Assembly: GCF_900497805.2 (NCBI RefSeq)
Contig: NW_020954588.1
Coordinates: 7,112,464-7,176,463 of the forward strand
Length of the DNA: 64,000 nt
Source: Vombatus ursinus
Taxonomy: Eukaryota; Chordata; Mammalia; Diprotodontia; Vombatidae
Direction: 5' to 3'
The position numbers and the translations under genes are program-made. Shown piece by piece: positions 62,801 through 64,000 of the stretch. The first letter of the stretch is position 1. The number at the start of each line of letters is the position of its first letter. Below the pieces are notes generated by a model that saw only the letters and a list, made by a program, of their open reading frames with translations, did not search any database and had not been told where the DNA came from.

Positions 62801-63237
62801 TACCGCAGTACCTTCTACAGAGTATGCATTCAATGCTTGATTATCAAAAGTTGCAAAAGATTGAAGCTAATAAAAACTGAAGAGGTAAGTGATAGTCAAG
62901 AGCACCAAATTCTAGCTCCTTCTTGATTTGGTCTAGGTTGTGGTACTTTTTCCAAAGAGCCAACCTGTAAAACTCCCTGGTTATCCTGAGGTAGGGTGGT
63001 CCCATATTAATTCTACCTGGGTGCTTACCATTTAGAAAAATACACACTGTTATAGAAACGTAGGGGGAACCTATTATTACTGTTATTATTACCACCACCA
63101 AAGGGGCTTTAGAAGTTTCTGGTTTTTTTGTAAGTCTAATTACCTTGTACAGCTTCTTTTATTACAGCAATAAAGTGACTCCAAAGAACTTCGGGATCTA
63201 TTTCAACCCAGCCATTTTGAGGATAAATCACTTTTAC
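23187..63237 (-). CDS. GK5: GK5, putative glycerol kinase 5 (FGGY kinase), exons 2-16; exon 1 outside window
   Basis: Fifteen minus-strand exons, listed separately, join with consistent GT-AG ends and phases into about 480 residues plus a stop. The human protein is about 529 residues, so only the N-terminal ~49 are missing and should lie above 64000. Recognisable stretches include [90 protein letters not shown] and [17 protein letters not shown] kinases phosphorylate sugars or polyols using ATP; the N-terminal FGGY_N lobe spans roughly exons 1-10 and FGGY_C the rest. Mammalian GK5 is known as a skin-enriched cytosolic kinase that affects SREBP and sterol metabolism. One exon (61605-61681) carries an extra base that breaks the frame. 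The exons total 1443 coding bases only if that exon counts as 76. Identification is firm; whether this allele is functional is open. Confidence 0.95.
23580..23755 (+). mobile_element. Old L1 ORF2 C-terminal fragment
   Basis: GTGCTGTGAACTGGTCCAGT and CTCAACAATACCACTACTGG follow the L1 ORF2 C-terminal nucleotide pattern (WWSCE...LLG). It lies in the intron between GK5 exons 15 and 16. Confidence 0.6.
23801..23935. repeat. Compound microsatellite (GATA)n(CATA)n(TA)n(CA)n
   Basis: Runs of GATAGATA, ACATACATACATA, TATATATATATATATATA and ACACACAC follow one another in the last GK5 intron. Confidence 0.9.
24091..24224 (-). CDS. GK5: GK5 exon 15
   Basis: 134 bp; acceptor CCATAG, donor GTATGT. It encodes [20 protein letters not shown] then the [20 protein letters not shown] segment. 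RADGGxxxN..MQ..SDL is the classic FGGY_C signature that contacts the adenine nucleotide; [11 protein letters not shown] matches ALGAAxLAGLA. All core residues are present. Confidence 0.96.
24349..24495. mobile_element. hAT-type foldback element (147 bp, non-autonomous)
   Basis: Termini CAGGGGTGGGGAACCTGTG and its imperfect reverse complement (CACAGGTTCCCCACCTTG) bound a largely self-complementary core. Flanking octamers ATCTAACC (24341-24348) and ATCTAGAC (24496-24503) match at 6 of 8 bases, as expected for a hAT target duplication. No transposase is encoded. Confidence 0.75.
25479..26722 (+). mobile_element. L1 LINE, 5'-truncated (subfamily A)
   Basis: ORF2 C-terminal coding ([20 protein letters not shown], then [20 protein letters not shown] and [11 protein letters not shown]) followed by the 3' UTR and an A-rich tail. 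AAGAAAGATT at 25469-25478 and 26723-26732 is the target duplication. It is antisense to GK5, inside intron 14. Confidence 0.9.
26762..26821 (-). CDS. GK5: GK5 exon 14 (short)
   Basis: 60 bp; acceptor AAATAG, donor GTATGT. It encodes [19 protein letters not shown] within split Arg codons. A plus-strand L1 ends only about 39 bases into the intron that follows this exon. Confidence 0.93.
26935..27064 (+). repeat. Marsupial SINE fragment (GAGAAAACTCC...GCACCTTTTCTGCAACTTAG type)
   Basis: AGGGAACTTCCAGGTAAGAA, AACTCCTTCTATCAATGCAG and TTGGCACCTTTTCTGCAACT recur at 27280 and 52680 and precede a MIR-like TTAAGTGACTTG tail in the fuller copy. Here it breaks off where a hAT-like element begins. Confidence 0.5.
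27065..27245 (+). mobile_element. hAT-like DNA element fragment (GTGGTGTCAAACTC end)
   Basis: It begins AGTGGTGTCAAACTCAAAT, the kind of end carried by hAT-type foldback elements, and has a partly complementary right part (GGGATCCTTATGTGTGGCTTA). The right end is degraded. Confidence 0.45.
27275..27662 (+). repeat. Marsupial SINE pieces (same family as 26935)
   Basis: ATCCCTGGTGAGACAACTCC and CAGATCAGCACCTTTTCTGC, then, after unrelated sequence, CAGCACCTTCTCTACAACAC, GCCTTGAACCCAGGATCTCC and a tail ending CACTATACCAGGCTGC. Confidence 0.5.
27772..27875 (-). CDS. GK5: GK5 exon 13
   Basis: 104 bp, phase 0 start; acceptor TTGTAG, donor GTATTA. It encodes [20 protein letters not shown] then [14 protein letters not shown]. 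The family pattern is APLNDPWACASFMG; here Cys replaces the Trp after [14 protein letters not shown] is the conserved FGGY_C ATP-side helix. Confidence 0.95.
28445..28804 (-). mobile_element. L1 LINE, short 3' end (subfamily B)
   Basis: Minus-strand L1 3' UTR of 360 bp. Target duplication TGGATGCTCAATTTTTTAA (28426-28444) and TGGATGCTTAATTTTTTAA (28805-28823) differs at one base, which fixes the family's usual 3' end for comparison with 7432. Confidence 0.88.
28880..29104 (+). repeat. MIR/THER1-like SINE, target of an L1 insertion
   Basis: TACAGGTTTAAATCTGGTCTC, CTGAGCCTCAGTTAACTCC and CCTTCTCAGGTTGTTGTCAG are MIR-type; the copy is cut at 29104 by the L1 that follows. Confidence 0.6.
29105..30429 (+). 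mobile_element. L1 LINE, 5'-truncated (subfamily A), itself hit by a SINE
   Basis: Perfect 16-bp duplication GAAAGAATGTGTGTGA at 29089-29104 and 30430-30445. ORF2 C-terminal coding ([20 protein letters not shown]) and a 3' UTR ending in (AAAT)n lie inside. A SINE occupies 29121-29270. Confidence 0.92.
29121..29270 (+). repeat. WSINE1-like SINE nested in the L1
   Basis: AAGGGCAGCTAGAAGATGGT, GGAGTCAGGAGGACCCGAG, AGCAAGTCACTTAACCCCAA and an A tail, flanked by the 12-bp duplication AAAAGTTTTTGC (29109-29120 and 29271-29282) of L1 sequence. Confidence 0.92.
30446..31288. other. GK5 intron, mostly unassigned
   Basis: Between the L1 and the next SINE. A degenerate MIR-like stretch may lie at 30560-30720 (TCACACAACCCTGTTGAACG, CCTTAAAATGAGGGTCAGTG); the rest shows nothing I recognise. 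Confidence 0.4.
31290..31448 (+). repeat. WSINE1-like SINE
   Basis: GAGGCGGTGCAGTGGATAGA, CCTGGAGTCAGGAGGACCTG, AGTTCAAATCCAGCCTCAGA and GGCAAGTCACTTAAACCCAA ending in an A8 tail. An internal repeat (TTAACTGCCCATTGGTTAAG) is unusual for the family. Confidence 0.85.
32129..32223 (-). CDS. GK5: GK5 exon 12
   Basis: 95 bp; acceptor TTGCAG, donor GTAAAA. It encodes [20 protein letters not shown] then [19 protein letters not shown] is the FGGY_C motif VPAFSGLxAP. Between this exon and exon 11 lies a 9.3-kb intron holding an L1, an L2 and several smaller repeats. Confidence 0.95.
32455..32575 (+). repeat. Fragment of the old ~0.8-1 kb repeat (5' part)
   Basis: TTTATTAAGCATCTACTATG, CCTAGGGATACAAAGACAG and TTTGCCCTAAAGGGGCTTAC. 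Confidence 0.6.
33010..33365 (+). repeat. L2 LINE 3' region
   Basis: CTCAGGTCTGACCACATCCC, TGGCATTTAAAGCTTTTCAT, TCTCCTGAAACTCAGTTCAA and CAAAATCATTCCTGATCACT follow L2 order. Confidence 0.65.
34680..34800 (+). repeat. Fragment of the old ~0.8-1 kb repeat (5' part)
   Basis: TTATTATGTGCCAGGTAATG, TGCTTGGCAGTAGAAAGAAA and ATCTCTGTCCTTACAGAACA. Confidence 0.5.
35555..35585. repeat. (CA)n microsatellite
   Basis: ACACCACACACACACACACA run within the L1 5' UTR region. Confidence 0.9.
36797..36868. repeat. (CATA)n/(TA)n microsatellite in the L1 spacer
   Basis: ACATACATACATATATACAT and similar units over 70 bases, absent from the same spacer in the other L1 copies, so it expanded after insertion. 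Confidence 0.85.
37042..37644 (+). pseudogene. L1 ORF2 endonuclease domain (open 200-codon N-terminal part)
   Basis: [20 protein letters not shown] opens an APE-type endonuclease with the Asn of NVNG and the Glu of QEIH that bind the metal, and a later [13 protein letters not shown] segment matching the SxxxxxxRIDHI motif (Thr for Ile). The remainder of ORF2 downstream is frame-broken. It is the best preserved L1 coding piece here. Confidence 0.85.
38590..38964 (+). pseudogene. L1 ORF2 reverse transcriptase fragment
   Basis: [20 protein letters not shown] then [33 protein letters not shown] and [11 protein letters not shown]-like motifs are RT blocks 0-3 of L1. The block-3 catalytic Asp (SIDAEK) is present; the later FADD box in another frame is changed to FAND. 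Confidence 0.8.
41546..41650 (-). CDS. GK5: GK5 exon 11
   Basis: 105 bp; acceptor TATAAG, donor GTAAGT. It encodes [20 protein letters not shown] then [14 protein letters not shown], with split codons at both ends. It is the first FGGY_C strand-helix unit. The residue formed across the downstream junction is Asn where I recall Asp in human. Confidence 0.94.
41835..42595 (+). repeat. Old ~0.8-1 kb interspersed repeat, longest copy
   Basis: Opening AGAGTCTACCATATGCAAGG...GACCTCAAAGAGGTTTCTGG, then GCCAGACTCTAGAAGGGCTT, GAGCCAAGACGTGACATGGT, AGGTAGAACCGACAAGACCT. The same segment order in pieces elsewhere shows one family. An A17 run is embedded near 41899. Confidence 0.55.
42770..42900 (+). 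repeat. L2 LINE tail
   Basis: CAGACTGCAAGCTCCTTGGA, TTTGTATCATCTGTGCTTAG, CACAGGGCCTGGCACAATAA. Confidence 0.75.
43309..43435 (-). CDS. GK5: GK5 exon 10 (catalytic ADQQAA and GTGTF motifs)
   Basis: 127 bp, phase 0 start; acceptor TATAG, donor GTAAAT. It encodes [20 protein letters not shown], then [14 protein letters not shown]. In glycerol kinases the Asp of G/ADQQAA is the catalytic base and GTGTF contacts ATP phosphate; both are intact. The exon marks the boundary between the FGGY_N and FGGY_C lobes. Confidence 0.95.
44448..44678 (-). repeat. RTE-tailed SINE (RTESINE1-like)
   Basis: Plus-strand AAGTCATATCCAATTCTTTG, GGCAAAGATCCTGGAATGGT, GAAACTGAGGCAAACAGGGT and GTGCCATCTAGCTGCCC give a BovB tail joined to a SINE head on the minus strand. 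Confidence 0.8.
44690..44895 (+). repeat. MIR-superfamily SINE
   Basis: TTTTACAGAAGAGGAAGCTG, AGGCTCAGAAAGGTTGTGAT and TTGCCCAAGGTCTCACG with a degenerate tail. Confidence 0.6.
45367..45427 (-). CDS. GK5: GK5 exon 9
   Basis: 61 bp; acceptor TTAAAG, donor GTGAGT. It encodes [20 protein letters not shown] after a split Ser codon. It leads directly into the ADQQAA catalytic motif in the next exon. Confidence 0.94.
45749..45822 (-). CDS. GK5: GK5 exon 8
   Basis: 74 bp, phase 0 start; acceptor GTTCAG, donor GTAATA. It encodes [20 protein letters not shown] then VKDT plus two bases of Ser. This is the loop-helix segment that precedes the catalytic part of the FGGY_N domain. Confidence 0.94.
46148..46294 (+). 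repeat. WSINE1-like SINE, nearly intact
   Basis: GGGGCAGCTAGGTGACGCAG, TGGACAGAGCACTGGCCCTG, GTTCAAATCCGGCCTCAGAC, GGGCAAGTCACTTAACCCCG and an A12 tail: the cleanest copy in the window. It lies between GK5 exons 7 and 8. Confidence 0.92.
46328..46389 (-). CDS. GK5: GK5 exon 7
   Basis: 62 bp; acceptor ATGCAG, donor GTAGAA. It encodes [20 protein letters not shown] after a split Gly codon. [13 protein letters not shown] matches the TDxSNASRTxLxN/D motif of glycerol kinases. Confidence 0.94.
46710..46785 (-). CDS. GK5: GK5 exon 6
   Basis: 76 bp; acceptor TTCTAG, donor GTAGGG. It encodes [20 protein letters not shown] then YKLTK plus one base of the next Gly codon. GTIDTWLL is a strongly conserved FGGY_N motif (GTxDTWLxWxLT in glycerol kinases). 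Confidence 0.95.
46901..47697 (-). mobile_element. L1 LINE, 5'-truncated 3' end (subfamily B)
   Basis: Minus-strand 3' UTR and ORF2 C terminus (plus TGGTACTGCTAGGTCAAAGG). TCTAAAATAT at 46891-46900 and 47698-47707 is the likely target duplication. It lies in GK5 intron 5, just upstream of exon 6. Confidence 0.85.
47935..48255 (+). repeat. Old ~0.8-1 kb repeat, 5' half
   Basis: CATCTGCTAGGCACCATGGG, TTCTCCAGGAGTTTACAATC, AAGGAAGGTTTTGTGCAAGA and AGGCATTCCTAGGCAATAAG. Confidence 0.55.
48260..49125. other. GK5 intron 5, unassigned
   Basis: No exon or repeat recognised. A short C-rich patch (48530-48700) shows no coding pattern. Confidence 0.4.
49128..49345 (+). mobile_element. hAT-Charlie-like DNA element fragment
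   Basis: AGAGTTTTTAAGCAGGGGCC opens it; TCTATGTATTTTTATGCATT, ATTCTGAGGAGTCCATGGGC and AGTTCATGACACAAAATAAA close it. This is the layout of mammalian non-autonomous hAT elements (GGGGTCCATGG...). The same right part recurs at 56950-57110. Confidence 0.55.
49355..49810 (+). repeat. Marsupial repeat ending in (CAA)n, possibly RTE-derived
   Basis: GCATTGCCTCAGACAAACTG, CCACTGGACCCAGATGGCTC, GGAGGAGAGAGTGAGGCTGG and CTCGAGAACAAAGGACAAAC(AAC)n. The short tandem tail suggests an RTE/BovB-clade 3' end. I recognise the sequence as repetitive in marsupials but cannot name it. Confidence 0.5.
49811..51886. other. GK5 intron 5, start of intron, little recognised
   Basis: No exon found. A (CA)n run occupies 50776-50815. 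Purine-rich sequence at 51200-51560 may be a degenerate copy of the old ~0.8-1 kb repeat but cannot be aligned with confidence. Confidence 0.35.
50776..50815. repeat. (CA)n microsatellite
   Basis: About 20 ACACAC units from GTACGTACACACAC to CGCACACACA. Confidence 0.95.
51887..52018 (-). CDS. GK5: GK5 exon 5
   Basis: 132 bp, 44 whole codons, phase 0 at both ends; acceptor AAACAG, donor GTAAGA. It begins [20 protein letters not shown] and ends [19 protein letters not shown] is the FGGY_N helix that reads KIAWILDN in bacterial GlpK. An imperfect tandem duplication lies just upstream of the acceptor, at 52034-52119. Confidence 0.94.
52034..52119. repeat. Imperfect tandem duplication next to the exon 5 acceptor
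   Basis: AGTACATTTT...TTAGTAAAGTTAAAAGTA occurs at 52034-52078 and again at 52083-52119. The first copy lies 16 bases from the GK5 exon 5 boundary, within the pyrimidine-tract and branch-point zone. Confidence 0.75.
52480..52890 (+). repeat. Marsupial SINE (same family as 26935 and 27275), fullest copy
   Basis: CTGGTGAGGAAACTCTCTCC, GTCAGCACCTTCTCAGAAGC, AGGTTAAGTGACTTGTCCAG, GACCACACAGTTGGTCCGTG and a tail ACCACTATGCTGTCTCT. The left limit is uncertain. Confidence 0.55.
53000..53735. other. GK5 intron 4, unassigned
   Basis: No exon or repeat recognised in this AT-rich stretch. Confidence 0.4.
53738..53965 (-). repeat. CR1/L3-type LINE 3' fragment
   Basis: GGTTTAAATACCTTCAATGA, CCCACTACCTACTGAGGCAG and TTCTGGCAGTGGAGGTTTT correspond to the reverse complement of the CR1/L3 3' end. 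Confidence 0.5.
54480..54600 (+). repeat. Fragment of the old ~0.8-1 kb repeat (5' part)
   Basis: GACAAGCATTTATTAGTGCT, TTGCTAAGTGCTGGGCAAAA and GTCCCTGCCCTCAAGAGGTT. Confidence 0.6.
54605..55265. other. GK5 intron 4, mostly unassigned
   Basis: A MIR-like trace lies at 55150-55260 (TAGTCCAACTCCATGCCCTT, CCATTTTCCAGATGAAATGG); otherwise nothing recognised. Confidence 0.4.
55400..56165 (+). mobile_element. CR1/L3 LINE 3' end
   Basis: The RT thumb-side coding region (GCAGATGAAACCAAGCTAGG, AATGAAATTCAAAAGGGATA, GATGGTGAAGGGCCCTAAG) is followed by the short 3' UTR GAGGTCCACTCCAACCCCTA and the tandem-like terminus ATTCTCTGATTCT. Internal stretches are missing and frames are broken. Confidence 0.8.
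56185..56500 (+). repeat. L2 LINE 3' end
   Basis: TGGCTTCCTGCAAGAGTAAG, AGACTGTGAGCTCTATGAGG, AGCCTCAGCACTTAGCACAG and AATAAAATGCTTGTTGGC. Confidence 0.75.
56950..57112 (+). mobile_element. hAT-Charlie-like DNA element, right end
   Basis: CAATCCCATGTATTTTATTT, TATTCTGGAGTCCATAGGCT and ATGGGTCCATGACACACAAA match the right half of 49128-49345. Confidence 0.55.
57296..57389 (-). CDS. GK5: GK5 exon 4
   Basis: 94 bp; acceptor TTTTTTAG, donor GTAATC. It encodes [20 protein letters not shown] then [11 protein letters not shown], split 1 + 31 codons. The Trp of ISWQD aligns with the substrate-contacting Trp103 of bacterial glycerol kinase (family knowledge). The reading frame is intact inside this exon. 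Confidence 0.94.
57395..58085. other. GK5 intron 3, unassigned
   Basis: AT-rich, no exon or repeat recognised. Confidence 0.4.
58088..58205 (+). repeat. L2 LINE tail
   Basis: AATAGAATGTAAACTCCAGG, TTTCAGCATAGTACCTGGCA and CATCATAGGTGTTTAATGAA. Confidence 0.7.
58311..58435 (+). repeat. WSINE1-like SINE, 5'-truncated
   Basis: It starts inside the head (GCCAGCCTTGGAGTCAGGAG) and ends in (AAAT)n. A perfect 14-bp duplication ACCTTGTATGAACT flanks it at 58297-58310 and 58436-58449. Confidence 0.92.
58865..58965 (+). repeat. Fragment of the old ~0.8-1 kb repeat (5' part)
   Basis: TTGATTAAGTACCTCCTCTG and GTGTTATGTACTGGGGACTG resemble the family opening. Confidence 0.4.
58966..59880. other. GK5 intron 3, unassigned
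   Basis: No exon or repeat recognised. Two near-identical stretches, ATATTGATGGAACTCACAAA (59490) and ATAGTGATGGAACTCACAAA (59531), form a small local duplication. Confidence 0.4.
59885..60112 (+). repeat. MIR/THER1-like SINE
   Basis: AAAGGCAGCTAGTATAATGA, CAAAGTCAAATCCCAGATCC, CCTCAACCTTTCTGGGTCTG and AACCTGAAAGCATTAGGC. Confidence 0.55.
60595..60722 (+). repeat. SINE tail fragment (MIR-like)
   Basis: GAAGAGGTTAAATAACCGGC, CCAGGATCTCAGCCAGTATT and CACCACCATTGTACTGCCTC. Confidence 0.5.
61085..61278 (+). repeat. MIR-superfamily SINE
   Basis: TAAAGGTCATCTAGTCCAAC, GAGAAACTAAGGCTCAGAGC, GGTGGGATTCAAACCTGAGC and TCTTTCCACTGGACC. It is similar to 465-615. Confidence 0.65.
61605..61681 (-). CDS. 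GK5: GK5 exon 3, with apparent 1-bp frameshift
   Basis: The acceptor TTTTAG and donor GTGAGT are good, and the exon begins [20 protein letters not shown] in the frame set by exon 2. The family continues FITWNKK. Here the coding strand has four T after GCAAC (plus strand AAAA at 61620-61623) where three are needed, so FITWN is read in the +1 frame. The exon is 77 bp where 76 bp fits the phases of both neighbours. Read as given, translation runs into exon 4 out of frame and soon meets a stop. The QR of TQRAT corresponds to a glycerol-contacting Arg in bacterial GlpK; the following Glu of GlpK is Ala here, as it is in other GK5 proteins. Either a single-base assembly error or a true mutation would explain it. 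Confidence 0.9.
62338..62455 (-). repeat. RTE/BovB-type tail fragment of a SINE
   Basis: GTTGTTGTTCAATCTTTTTG, TCTTGCCCGACTCTTGCTGA and TTGGCAAAGATATTGGAGTG match the tail of the RTE-type SINEs; the head is absent. Confidence 0.65.
63144..63237 (-). CDS. GK5: GK5 exon 2
   Basis: 94 bp, starts at phase 0 after an AG acceptor (AACTAG) and ends before GTAATT with one base of the next codon. It reads [19 protein letters not shown], then [12 protein letters not shown]. It corresponds to the part of the FGGY_N lobe just after the N-terminal nucleotide-binding segment. This is the most 5' GK5 exon visible; the sequence above it to 64000 is intron 1. Confidence 0.93.
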
Positions 63238-64000
63238 CTAGTTATGAAAGGACAATTTAAGCAAAAATAACATTAAGTTTAAATGGTGACAACCATTTTA
63301 AGGGCCTGCTTAAAATCCTATCATCCACCAATGATTTTTTTAAAAACAATGATTTTATAAGATTGATTTACATCAAAAAATTTTTTGACAAATAGCTTTA
63401 AGGAACCTAAATAAAAATTCAAAATATTATGATTCCAAGAGACTGCCATGAAACAGAGGTATGACTGCTAATGACAAAGTCCTGGAAAGCCTTTTTCAAA
63501 TGTCACTAAATTCCTACTCTAATTATCACCCATTCAGTGGGCATTGGGTTATTGGTGTTAAGCCAATGGAGTACAAGTGCTTGGCAGGTCCTCTATCACG
63601 ATGAAAAGACATCACATATGGGCCCAGGGACAGACTGTCACCCCAGGACCAACCCTGCTGAGTTTGAAGGTGATCATCACAAGAGGGCTGGTCGTCAAAT
63701 GATGCCTTTTGGAGCTATAGATTCTCATGAAAGCCCATACAAAGGCCTGGAATGCATCACAGTATACACACAGATAAAACACTAGATCCTTAAAATGTGG
63801 AAAGCCTGTTGCTGATGTCCAGCACATTTTACTGCCAGTATTCCTAATTTGCAGTATCAAGGTCAATGCTTAGCTTCTCAAGAAATGCTGTGTATGTCAG
63901 AGAGACCTGGGAATCATGCCTCAATATTAGCAACTAGACAAATTTTCCAGATTAAGGATGAACAATTGAAGAAATACGTCTGCTGATCCGGTTTTAAAAA
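63238..64000. other. GK5 intron 1 (part)
   Basis: Sequence upstream of exon 2 on the gene strand. No exon 1 candidate (GLDVGSS-type start) and no clear repeat was seen, so exon 1 must lie further upstream. Confidence 0.6.

Overview
The window is vertebrate nuclear DNA, almost certainly from a marsupial. It contains many copies of marsupial-type SINEs: a tRNA-derived SINE reading as GGCAGCTAGGTGG...GGCAAGTCACTTAA, and a second SINE with the same head joined to a BovB/RTE tail. It also carries several subfamilies of one L1 lineage, CORE-SINE/MIR (THER1-like) copies, L2 and CR1/L3 remnants, and a few hAT-type DNA elements. I name repeats by recalled consensus, so subfamily labels are approximate.

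The one host protein gene I can support is GK5 (putative glycerol kinase 5, FGGY kinase family), on the minus strand. Fifteen coding exons run from 63237 down to the stop codon at 23187-23189. Exon 1, with about 49 N-terminal residues, must lie beyond 64000. Every junction has GT-AG ends and compatible phases, and together the exons encode about 480 residues that follow the GK5 family throughout. There is one exception: the exon at 61605-61681 is one base longer than the frame allows, a frameshift just after the TQRAT motif. It is either an assembly error or a real lesion. The region 18100-23186 is poor in repeats and may hold a long GK5 3' UTR.

Layout. 1-6570: intergenic repeats (SINEs, CR1/L3, L1 ends, L2 tails, two L1 deletion derivatives). 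6573-12048: one minus-strand L1 insertion bounded by a 17-bp target duplication, with a second L1 nested in its 5' UTR and about 0.84 kb of extra non-L1 sequence at its 3' side. 12200-16150: L1, SINE and L2 remnants. 16150-23186: mostly unique DNA. 23187-63237: GK5 exons and introns. The largest intron (32224-41545) holds an old, nearly full-length L1 on the plus strand. 63238-64000: start of GK5 intron 1.

I see no RNA gene, CRISPR array, provirus or novel multi-gene system. The more unusual observations are the GK5 frameshift, the L1 with extra 3' sequence, paired L1 spacer/3'-UTR fusions, a back-to-back pair of perfect 5' splice-site sequences, and several datable nested insertions.
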